Assembly: GCA_937991435.1 (NCBI GenBank)
Contig: CALKPY010000107.1
Span: 1 to 58,944 of the forward strand
Length of the DNA stretch: 58,944 bases
Direction: 5' to 3'
From: an uncultured Acidimicrobiales bacterium
Lineage (GTDB): Bacteria; Actinomycetota; Acidimicrobiia; Acidimicrobiales; UBA10347
Below, in pieces: positions 15,269 to 22,301 of the stretch. The notes under the pieces were generated by a model that was not told the origin of the DNA, did no database searches, and worked only from the letters and a program-made list of their open reading frames with translations. Position 1 is the stretch's first letter. Every line of letters begins with the position of its first letter. Position numbers and translations under genes: made by a program.

Positions 15269-15956
15269 CAACACCGATGACAACGACAACCAGCCGGCAA
15301 GCAGGCCCGATTCGTTTTCTGGTGCGTGGCTCGTTACCGAATATGTGCACGACCCCGTGGGTTCGTTAATCGGAACCATCAAACAGCGACGCACAGTAGA
15401 AGCAACAACGTCAGGCCGCCTGCGGGTAGTGCAAGTGTGTGAGCCATCTGATTCGCTCGACGGCCACCCGATGGCCGCCTTTGCCGGCGAATGGCAGTTC
15501 GAACTCGAAGTCCACGGCGACAAGCGGCACTATCTCGGACCCGACGTTGTCGGTGTCGGCACGCAGTGGGCTCCCGGAGCCATGACCGGCGAGGGCGTTT
15601 GGCCCCGCTTCGGACACGAGTTCAGTTCCTACGGCGTTTTGGTGAACCCGGGCCGCCAGCTGACAGGCGGTAGTTTCAGCCGGGCCGGCCGATCAATCGC
15701 GGACATTGTTGGGGTGGCGGTGCCAGAATCGCTCGGGGTCGAACCGGAACTCGACCTGGCAGCCGAACCCGAATCACTCGACGAGCTGATGGTCCAGCGC
15801 CGAATCGGCCCGATGCGTATCGGGGTACGGCGGCTCTCGCCGACGACAACCAAATGGATGGCGACCATGCATGACGGGCACACCAATACCAACATCACGA
15901 TCACAAAGGTATGTACCGACGATGGGGCCGCGGAGGGTTCAGTTTCAATTGCGTAG
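15258..15956 (+). CDS. Calycin-like protein, divergent copy
   Basis: The 232-residue protein starts with a disordered Asn/Asp-rich stretch, then FSGAWLVTEYVHDPVGSLIG, the same motif position as in the three paralogues. It continues with strands such as WQFELEVHGDKRHYLGPDVV, whose YLGPD is shared with the protein at 16706 (VYLGPDFYGAG). It is the last gene of the plus-strand operon and overlaps the convergent VOC gene by 12 bp. Function unknown; grouped with the others by sequence pattern. Confidence 0.55.
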   Translation: MAPNNTDDNDNQPASRPDSFSGAWLVTEYVHDPVGSLIGTIKQRRTVEATTSGRLRVVQVCEPSDSLDGHPMAAFAGEWQFELEVHGDKRHYLGPDVVGVGTQWAPGAMTGEGVWPRFGHEFSSYGVLVNPGRQLTGGSFSRAGRSIADIVGVAVPESLGVEPELDLAAEPESLDELMVQRRIGPMRIGVRRLSPTTTKWMATMHDGHTNTNITITKVCTDDGAAEGSVSIA

Positions 15957-16709
15957 ATCGACGACCACTCCACCGGGGCTCACGGTTCGACGCTCGGTGC
16001 CCTGAGGGTCGGTGTACCCAATCGCTTGAATACCCGCCTGGTCCGCTCCGGTGAACGCCGCACCGGGTCGGTCGACGAACTCAAGCAGTTCGAAGCGAAT
16101 CGGACTATTTTCATCGTCGGCCAACATCACCATGTCTACCGCCACTACCGGGTCCGGAAGCTTCATAAAGGTCGCCACGGCCGGTTCTGCAAACGACAGG
16201 TTCATGCCTGGTACCGCACCCTGATCAGCAAACCACGCCGAATCGCAATCACGGTCGTCGACAGCCCACACCAAGCTATGAATTTCAGAATGCAAGGCAT
16301 GCGGGTCGGTGTCGAGCAGACTCGACCGTCGAGATGAGTTCTCGATTGCGACCAGCGGCAGATCGTCTGGTCCCCAGACGGTGACCTGGCGCATCTGCAT
16401 CGAACCAATGGCGACATCTGCGACCGGCCCGACTTCGGCACCGAAACTGCGAGCGGCCGCAACCGTGGCGCTGATGTCTCGCGTGTAGATATCGAGACCT
16501 CGGGGGCCGCGGTCGTAGTCCGCTAGCCGGCGCCCAGCACGAGCCTCGTCAATCTGGAGCTCAGTGCGGTGTCCTGCACCCCGAACCATCGAGCCTTCGC
16601 GCTCCAGATCTGCGACAAATCCAAATGCGGCAAAAAATGCGCGCATACGTTCTGGGTCAGTGGCGCCGATCACCACATGGGTAGGAGACGCCGACAGGCT
16701 GGCTGTCAC
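15945..16709 (-). CDS. VOC-fold (glyoxalase/extradiol dioxygenase) family protein, two modules
   Basis: The 254-residue protein contains two VOC-type beta-alpha-beta-beta-beta modules: the first around PTHVVIGATDPERMRAFFAA and the second around HSLVWAVDDRDCDSAWFADQ. Family members use a metal held by His/Glu residues for isomerase, epimerase or ring-opening dioxygenase chemistry. The GTG at 16709 gives a GTGA overlap with the upstream stop and was preferred over an ATG at 16778, which would overlap the upstream gene by more than 70 bp. It ends the minus-strand operon that starts with the RCCR homologue. Ring cleavage or isomerisation of a pyrrole fragment is possible but unproven. Confidence 0.7.
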   Translation of the reverse strand: MTASLSASPTHVVIGATDPERMRAFFAAFGFVADLEREGSMVRGAGHRTELQIDEARAGRRLADYDRGPRGLDIYTRDISATVAAARSFGAEVGPVADVAIGSMQMRQVTVWGPDDLPLVAIENSSRRSSLLDTDPHALHSEIHSLVWAVDDRDCDSAWFADQGAVPGMNLSFAEPAVATFMKLPDPVVAVDMVMLADDENSPIRFELLEFVDRPGAAFTGADQAGIQAIGYTDPQGTERRTVSPGGVVVDLRN

Positions 16710-17647
16710 CCGTTCGGGGTCCAGGCCAAGGGGCCAAACACGAGATCTGTCATCTGGTCTCCCCAGGAGAGCTTCCACGCACAGGCCATCGTGTAGTCCC
16801 GGTCGATAATGAACTCGCGCCCTTTGACTTTGAACGCTTCAGAGGCATGGTGCTGTGTCGTGTACAACGCTCGGCCATAGGCAATGGCATTGCCGAACAT
16901 GTCGGGGCCTTCGAAGCTGTGCCGGTTAGCGTTGCGCTGGCGTATGAAGCTGTAGCTGCGGTTGACAACGCCAGCCATAGTGACGGTCTGACGAGCTCGC
17001 ACGAGATCCATGGGGTCGTGTGTGATCGTGACTTCAACCTCGCCCCGTCGCTCCTGATCCGCGCCGTAGACCTCGCATGTGCCCGCCCATTGGCCAGCGG
17101 CGCGATCTGGCAACGTGTGAGGCCACGATGCCATTGCTTTTTCTTCGACCAAGAACGCATCGATGTGGGCTTTGGTCTCGGGGTTCGTGTCGTAGTCGTG
17201 AGCATTGAGGTAGACGCCGTTAAAGACAGAGAAAAGCGTCGGCCCGTCATAGAGCAGCGATGAGTACACCTGGGTCACTCCGTCAGGGAGGATCTGGTTC
17301 ATCGTGTTCAGGTCTGCCCGCCACGCCGGCGAGTAATAGTGCGAGTCGACCAATGACCCATACGGGTGCCCGGCGCCGTAGAAGTCTGGGCCGAGGTACA
17401 CGCGGTTCTTGTGGTCGTCGTCAACCCCAAATTCGAAGTTGCTCACTTCAAACCGGTTCCGCAACGGGCCGGAGTTCATGAAGTTGCAGTGCATGTAATA
17501 GGTGGTTCGCCCGTCTTCGAAGACCGACGACCGATTCACCTTGTTGAAGCCGGTGTGTGACCCGTCGGCATCAAAGACCGACGGCAACCCGTACCACTCG
17601 CCTGTAATGCGTTGCTGCCACTCACTTGGCTCTGGCTTGTCGCTCAT
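16706..17647 (-). CDS. Calycin-like protein with two tandem barrels
   Basis: The 313-residue protein has two halves with the family motif: ITGEWYGLPSVFDADGSHTG near the N-terminus and AAGQWAGTCEVYGADQERRG near residue 190. Between and after them are strands with YLGPD and FEGPDMFG. It resembles the protein at 14330. It lies inside the RCCR/Rieske operon, 13 bp after the bilin-reductase-like gene, which links these barrels to the oxidoreductases. Ligand binding or a scaffold role is inferred. No signal peptide is visible, so it is probably cytoplasmic. Confidence 0.6.
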   Translation of the reverse strand: MSDKPEPSEWQQRITGEWYGLPSVFDADGSHTGFNKVNRSSVFEDGRTTYYMHCNFMNSGPLRNRFEVSNFEFGVDDDHKNRVYLGPDFYGAGHPYGSLVDSHYYSPAWRADLNTMNQILPDGVTQVYSSLLYDGPTLFSVFNGVYLNAHDYDTNPETKAHIDAFLVEEKAMASWPHTLPDRAAGQWAGTCEVYGADQERRGEVEVTITHDPMDLVRARQTVTMAGVVNRSYSFIRQRNANRHSFEGPDMFGNAIAYGRALYTTQHHASEAFKVKGREFIIDRDYTMACAWKLSWGDQMTDLVFGPLAWTPNG

Positions 17648-17660
17648 GATGTGCTTCCCT

Positions 17661-18416
17661 TCAGGCGCCGCGGGCGGCCGATTTGAGACTGGACTGAATT
17701 TCGGCGCTTACATCGGCACCAAGTAATTGGTCAACTCGCGCCCAGACAGGGTCCACCTCGGGACTAAATATTGCGGCACGGTTTGCAGCGTCGCGGGCGG
17801 CAAGCTGATCAGGCGAAATACCCGAATAGATGTCTTCGGGCACACCGGCGGCAACGAGGGCCATCCAATGGTTGCGGTAGCTGTCAACGGTCGGGCGCAC
17901 CGCCGCAAAAGCCACCTCGTCGGCTCGATGGGCGAGCATCCAGGCCGACATGAGTTGCCATTGACGAGGTGCAAGATGCGCAGGCGTCAAACCTTCGATT
18001 TCGGCAACCGAGTCGTGAGACTCGGTGAGCGGACCGAAACAATGATCTAGATAGGCCAGATTCGCCCCCGGATCGACTCGTGGAATCAGGTCAAGGTGAA
18101 ACGCGTAGTGGGGCCCAGCCATAACCGAATCAACGGTGAAATGCGGCACGGCACTTTCGGCAGGTGTGAACGCAAACATCATGTGACTGTCGAGGCCAAA
18201 CTGTTCGACCGTCATGCCCACATACACCACGTGCACTCCGCCAGAAACGCCGTACACCGAGTGGGCCCCAACAGGTGCGCCGTCGATCGTCGATTCCAGC
18301 ACACGATGTTCGATCTGCTCGAGTTCGAGTGCGGCGACGATTGCATCAACGCTGTCGAGACACAACGCCGCCGAGGCCGAACGCCCTGTTTGCTCAGACC
18401 CTGTTTGCTCAGACAT
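17661..18416 (-). CDS. Ferredoxin-dependent bilin reductase / RCCR-fold-like protein
   Basis: The 251-residue protein contains VPHFTVDSVMAGPHYAFHLD followed by LIPR, which parallels the FDBR core (L-P-x-FG-x-D-x-V-x-LP-G-x-H-x5-D-x-QP) of PcyA and PebA. It continues with LDHCFGPLTE and a C-terminal helix VDSYRNHWMALV like the closing helix of bilin reductases. These enzymes reduce open-chain tetrapyrroles with ferredoxin electrons. The ATG at 18416 overlaps the Rieske stop by 8 bp. The N-terminus holds an SEQTG repeat encoded by a 14-bp tandem duplication. It could be a second reductase acting on the Rieske product or an inactive binding relative. I rely on remembered family patterns. Confidence 0.55.
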   Translation of the reverse strand: MSEQTGSEQTGRSASAALCLDSVDAIVAALELEQIEHRVLESTIDGAPVGAHSVYGVSGGVHVVYVGMTVEQFGLDSHMMFAFTPAESAVPHFTVDSVMAGPHYAFHLDLIPRVDPGANLAYLDHCFGPLTESHDSVAEIEGLTPAHLAPRQWQLMSAWMLAHRADEVAFAAVRPTVDSYRNHWMALVAAGVPEDIYSGISPDQLAARDAANRAAIFSPEVDPVWARVDQLLGADVSAEIQSSLKSAARGA

Positions 18417-19581
18417 TGTTCGTACCGTTGTGACTATCAGATTCACCGGCGTCTTCGATCGACGGGAACACCCAGGCGTTGACGAGCTCCGGGTCGGCCA
18501 TTCGCGCTGGCGACGCAATCACCGATACGCCACGCCGTGTGTCGTCTTCTGTTTGCGACGGCAATCCGAGACCAGCCTCGATCTGATCCTGACGCCAACG
18601 CCGATAGGCAAGCTGGATCGAATCAGACTTGACATGCAGCTCCGCCGAAAGATCGAACGGAATCAGCTCGGGGCGTTGACCCTCAACGGTCGGCTGATCC
18701 TCAAGAAATATCTTGTCCGTGCGTCGCCGCGAGTCCTTGTCAGCCCAACCGCCGGTAAAGAATGTGCGCAACATGATGTACTTCGACACCGTTGTCGATT
18801 CATCAATCGGTACGGCCGCGGTAAAGATACGGATCTCGCCGAGCGGAAGCCGCACAACAAGCATGGTCACATTGGGCGGGTAAAAGCCGGTCGTCGTTTC
18901 GACTAGCTCACGTTCCTTCTTCTTTCGCAACAGCGACCAGATACCAGACGGAGCTGGCGGATCAAGCTTGACGGTCGCCGAAATACCTACGAGCCGATCG
19001 CCGTCATGAACTTCGTCAAGGTCGAAGTCCTGGATCTCAGGCTTGTCCCGATTACCAAACGAGCCGGCATGCACAAATGGCGTGTGCGAGATATCAACGG
19101 CGTTTTCGAGCACGCGGTCATAGTTGGCTTGCCATGTGAAGTCGCCAAACACCGCCCGGTAGCCGTCAGCCCGAGCCGACGTGGTTTCGTCGAGTCCGTC
19201 AAGGTGCGGGATCGCTGGGCGCTGATCAGCGGCAAGATCTCCAAGAAACACCCAGACAAAGCCGTAGCGCTCCACACAAGGGTACGAATCGACCCGTGCC
19301 TTTTTGGGGATCGGAAGCCCTTCACGATTCGCAGGAATATCGACGCAGACGCCGTCGTCGTCGAACTTCCAGCCGTGGTAGGGGCATTCGACGCAACCGT
19401 CAACAACCTTGCCTCCGCCCAGCGACCCACCGCGATGTACGCATACGTCAGATTGAGCGTTGACCTGGCCGTCAGACCCGCGCCAGAGCACCAAGTCGTG
19501 GGTGTCAATCCTTACGGTCAGAGGAGCGTCTTCGATGACGTGGCCAAACTCGACCGCGTACCAGTTGTTCTTGATCAGCAT
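18409..19581 (-). CDS. Rieske non-haem iron oxygenase, candidate pheophorbide a oxygenase-like
   Basis: The 390-residue protein has a Rieske [2Fe-2S] site with C47-x-H49 and C66-x2-H69 (DVCVHRGG and VECPYHGW). A mononuclear iron motif follows at about 159-171: EN-x2-D-x2-H-x4-H, with H166 and H171. DLVLWRGSDGQ before the cluster and WYAVEF at the N-terminus are shared with the PaO/CAO/TIC55 group as I remember it. I do not see the C-terminal CxxC of plant PaO. The ATG at 19581 was chosen over 19626 because it is preceded by GAGAA, lies 8 bp after the RCCR-like stop and gives the usual N-terminus. In plants PaO opens the ring and RCCR reduces the product, the same pair found here side by side. 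Other ring-hydroxylating or demethylating substrates remain possible. Confidence 0.72.
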   Translation of the reverse strand: MLIKNNWYAVEFGHVIEDAPLTVRIDTHDLVLWRGSDGQVNAQSDVCVHRGGSLGGGKVVDGCVECPYHGWKFDDDGVCVDIPANREGLPIPKKARVDSYPCVERYGFVWVFLGDLAADQRPAIPHLDGLDETTSARADGYRAVFGDFTWQANYDRVLENAVDISHTPFVHAGSFGNRDKPEIQDFDLDEVHDGDRLVGISATVKLDPPAPSGIWSLLRKKKERELVETTTGFYPPNVTMLVVRLPLGEIRIFTAAVPIDESTTVSKYIMLRTFFTGGWADKDSRRRTDKIFLEDQPTVEGQRPELIPFDLSAELHVKSDSIQLAYRRWRQDQIEAGLGLPSQTEDDTRRGVSVIASPARMADPELVNAWVFPSIEDAGESDSHNGTNNV

Positions 19582-19589
19582 GGGTTCTC

Positions 19590-20402
19590 TCAGGTTGGAC
19601 GTGGAAGTTGGCGGTCGCCACCCCACAAGGCTCGAACAAGTGTGTCTGTCAGTTCTTCGCCAAAGAATCGCACGGCCATGATGTTTGCCGGATCGCGTTC
19701 GGCGATGTTGCGCCGACGAGTTTCGTCATCGCTCGCTAGCTGGGCGCGTCGTTCTTGCGGAACAGGCGTGGCGGAATCGACGTGGGCAAGCCATTCGTCG
19801 ACACGCTTGTGGGCCAACGCTTCGATTTGATCAAAGCGTTCCTCGTCATAGTTCACACCCGGCACCGTGAAACAAATCGCTGTGTCGCTCAACGCTTGAC
19901 GGACATACAACGCACGGCTCGTGAACGGAGCGAGTCCCTCGTCAGCTCTCAGATCGAGAAACTCGTCATTCTGGGCGCCCCAATATTTGTCGAGCGAATC
20001 GGTGTCGATCATCAGATCGGATCGCGGGTTGTAGTCGATATAGAACCAAAGATCGGGCAACGTGCCCCAGGCGATACCCAGGTGAGGAACGTCAATATGG
20101 GGCCCGAGCCATGCGGTGATGTGCATGTTGGTGAAACCGAGCGGCGGATTGCCAATCCAAGAATGCACAAGCCAGTCCATCTCGGGACCGCTATAGGCGG
20201 CGAGACGGCCAGCAGGAAAGTCGGACTCGCCCTTGTATGTCTCAAGCACATCTGTGCTGGGGTCACGGGTGAGTTCGAAACGCGCTTCGAGCTTGGCCAT
20301 TAGATCCTGGGTAATGCCCCATAACCGGTTGAAGCTGGGCGTTGAATCAACCTGCTCCTGGCGGTCAAAGATTTCCTCAACGCCTTCGAGGGTTTCCTTC
20401 AT
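19590..20402 (-). CDS. Red chlorophyll catabolite reductase (RCCR) homologue
   Basis: The 270-residue protein parallels plant RCCR along most of its length, judged from memory. Matching blocks are a D-x3-GSWI-like segment (MDWLVHSWIG, 75-84), N-x-ITAWLG (92-100), a leucine-rich strand and LDLP-x-RKDL-like segment (FYIDYNPRSDL, 120-130), D-x-LD-x-YW (134-141), SRALYVRQALSDTAI (162-176), and the C-terminal R-x-FGEEL (245-251). Plant RCCR reduces red chlorophyll catabolite with ferredoxin and belongs to the bilin reductase superfamily. The ATG at 20402 was preferred over 20453 because GAGGA lies at the right distance. It is the first gene of a minus-strand operon followed by the Rieske oxygenase. 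Fold and family are likely; the actual substrate is inference. Confidence 0.78.
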   Translation of the reverse strand: MKETLEGVEEIFDRQEQVDSTPSFNRLWGITQDLMAKLEARFELTRDPSTDVLETYKGESDFPAGRLAAYSGPEMDWLVHSWIGNPPLGFTNMHITAWLGPHIDVPHLGIAWGTLPDLWFYIDYNPRSDLMIDTDSLDKYWGAQNDEFLDLRADEGLAPFTSRALYVRQALSDTAICFTVPGVNYDEERFDQIEALAHKRVDEWLAHVDSATPVPQERRAQLASDDETRRRNIAERDPANIMAVRFFGEELTDTLVRALWGGDRQLPRPT

Positions 20403-20511
20403 GGTGTGTCCTCGGCGATTATTCGCCTGTTTGGTCGCTTGAAATCGCAACATATCGAGTGAGGGTTCCGTCGGATTTCCGCCGGAATGAGATCTAGCAT
20501 TTCGGCGGCCT

Positions 20512-20548
20512 GTTCCGGCGAGCGGAACGGGGTTTCCATTTAGGGAAC
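20512..20548. promoter_or_regulatory. Operator copy 5 of the island regulon, divergent
   Basis: GTTCCGGCGAGCGGAAC (20512-20528) is followed after 3 bp by a good second palindrome GTTTCCATTTAGGGAAC (20532-20548). This is the copy where both halves are clearest. It separates the RCCR/Rieske operon (minus) from the CitE-like gene (plus). A TTGACA at 20555-20560 next to it might be a -35 element, but I see no convincing -10. Confidence 0.8.
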
Positions 20549-20608
20549 GCTAGGTTGACACAACCAACAATGTCAACTGAGCCACCAGCAATTTCGGGAA
20601 GGCCGCCT

Positions 20609-21400
20609 ATGAGATCGACACTGTATGTGCCGGGCGACCGCCCGGACCGCTTCGACAAAGCCCATTCGAGCGGGGCCGATGCGATCATTTTGGATCTCGA
20701 AGACAGCGTGCCACCGGCTTCGAAGGCACAGGCACGAGCCAACGTCGCTTCTTGGCTCAGCGCCCACCCCACGGCCAGCGCGTGGATCCGGGTCAACAGC
20801 GATGTCGAGTTCCTCGACGATGACCTAGAGATGGCCCACTCGGTGCCATCGCTCGGTGTGGTCATGCCCAAGGCCACAGCCGAGCGGTGCGCACTCACTC
20901 GCCTACGGGTCGTCGCTCTCGTCGAGACGGCCGCAGCACTCGAGCAGCTTGCGCATATCGCGAACGTGGAAAATGTGTGGCGCATCGGTCTCGGCGAGGC
21001 CGATCTGGTTGCCGACCTCGGGCTCGACCCCTCGCCAGACCGTCACGAGCTGTGGCCGATTCGGTCCCAAATCGTCGTCGCCTCGGCGGCGGCCGGGCTC
21101 ATTGGCCCTGTCGGTCCGGTAGCGACTGAGATCGCAGATCTCACGTTGCTGACGGCCACGAGCGACCAACTCCGCCGTCAAGGGTTCACCGGGAGATCGA
21201 CAATCCACCCGAAACAGGTGGCAACTGTCAATGCGTGTTTCTCGCCTACCGCCGCCCAGCTTGCTCGGGCCCGTGCCATTGTCGACACCTTTGACGCCGC
21301 TGCGACCACCGGAACAGGCGTCGCGACCGTTGATGGAGAGTTCATCGACGAAGCCGTTGCGCGCCGTGCCCGGTCGATCATCGCCCAAGCGAACCGCTGA
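20609..21400 (+). CDS. CitE / HpcH-HpaI family C-C lyase
   Basis: The 263-residue protein starts RSTLYVPGDRPDRF and has AIILDLEDSVPPASKAQAR, the classic CitE-like opening. Later come ALVETAAALEQL with the metal-binding Glu, GLGEADL, and the C-terminal GRSTIHPKQV. The family covers malyl-CoA, methylmalyl-CoA and citramalyl-CoA lyases or thioesterases that need a divalent metal. The ATG at 20609 was preferred over 20570 and a TTG at 20555 because GGGAAGG sits 6 bp upstream and it gives the family's N-terminus. It could cleave a branched hydroxyacyl-CoA from the ring-degradation route. Confidence 0.82.
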   Translation: MRSTLYVPGDRPDRFDKAHSSGADAIILDLEDSVPPASKAQARANVASWLSAHPTASAWIRVNSDVEFLDDDLEMAHSVPSLGVVMPKATAERCALTRLRVVALVETAAALEQLAHIANVENVWRIGLGEADLVADLGLDPSPDRHELWPIRSQIVVASAAAGLIGPVGPVATEIADLTLLTATSDQLRRQGFTGRSTIHPKQVATVNACFSPTAAQLARARAIVDTFDAAATTGTGVATVDGEFIDEAVARRARSIIAQANR

Positions 21401-21428
21401 CCTGCGATCTATGCGATCTGCAGCAGAC

Positions 21429-22301
21429 TCACAGGTAGCGCTTTTCGCGGCGCGAAACCTCGGGCCAGTCCACAAGATCGAGCACACCGTTATAGCTCAT
21501 TAGCCTGTGTTGTTGATCCACCGATGGTCCGTCGGCGACAAGCACCCCAAGTTCGCGTTGCATCGCTTCGGCTGAAGCCAGCAACGCCGTGATCGGGGCA
21601 AGCACCAATGAGTATCCCAACTCGCCGAGTTCATCGACGCCGATCGTCGGCTGGCGGGCAGCAGATGCGTTGTACACCAACGGAATCTCACCCAGGTCGT
21701 CGGCAACTTGTCGGACCTCGGCTTCCGACTCGAGCGCTTCGACAAACAACAGATCGGCGCCAGCTTCGCGATAGGCCCTGGCTCGGTCAAGTGCCGCATC
21801 GAGACCCTCAACCGCCCGAGCGTCGGTCCGCGCAACAACCACGATGTCGCCGCCGAGCCGGGCACGCTCGTCGACGGCCGCGGTGATCTTCGACTGCATT
21901 TCGGTGATCGATACAACGGCCTTGCCCGCGAGATGGCCACATCGTTTGGGCATGACTTGATCTTCGATGTGTAAACCAGCCACGCCACGACGCATGTAGG
22001 TCGACACCAGCCTTTCGACGTTCAACGCATTGCCGTAGCCCGTGTCGGCATCAGCAAGCAGCGGAACGGTCAGCACATCAGCGATGCGGCCTGCGACATC
22101 TGCCATCTCGGTGAATGTCACCAGTCCGATATCGGGCTGGCCCAACAACGTCGCGGCGACGGCAAACCCGGACATGTGGGCTGCTTGAGCGCCGCTGCGA
22201 TTCACTGCTCGGGCCGAAAGCCCATCGTGACACCCTGCAAGAAGGGTCGCGCCGGGCTGGGCGATCAACGTTCGCAATTGGGCGGCCGGGTCAACCCTCA
22301 A
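21429..22301 (-). CDS. PEP mutase / isocitrate lyase family lyase
   Basis: The protein (about 290 residues) has LLADADTGYGN, GVAGLHIEDQVMPKRCGH with the catalytic KRCGH loop, VARTDAR, and PLVYNAS in the expected order. The superfamily includes methylisocitrate lyase, oxaloacetate decarboxylase and 2,3-dimethylmalate lyase; all break a C-C bond of a 2-hydroxy diacid or related compound. The start is uncertain: a TTG at 22301 has AAGG upstream and overlaps the previous gene by about 11 bp, while an ATG at 22340 would overlap it by 50. It is third in the minus-strand unit IclR-nitrilase-lyase. Paired with MmgE/PrpD it would give a hydration plus cleavage route for an alkyl-substituted maleate. 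Confidence 0.82.
   Translation of the reverse strand: MRVDPAAQLRTLIAQPGATLLAGCHDGLSARAVNRSGAQAAHMSGFAVAATLLGQPDIGLVTFTEMADVAGRIADVLTVPLLADADTGYGNALNVERLVSTYMRRGVAGLHIEDQVMPKRCGHLAGKAVVSITEMQSKITAAVDERARLGGDIVVVARTDARAVEGLDAALDRARAYREAGADLLFVEALESEAEVRQVADDLGEIPLVYNASAARQPTIGVDELGELGYSLVLAPITALLASAEAMQRELGVLVADGPSVDQQHRLMSYNGVLDLVDWPEVSRREKRYL

Noticed and set aside
20464-20486. TTTCCGCCGGAA palindrome near the RCCR operon
   Set aside because: It lacks the 5-bp centre of the operator family, so I did not count it as a copy.
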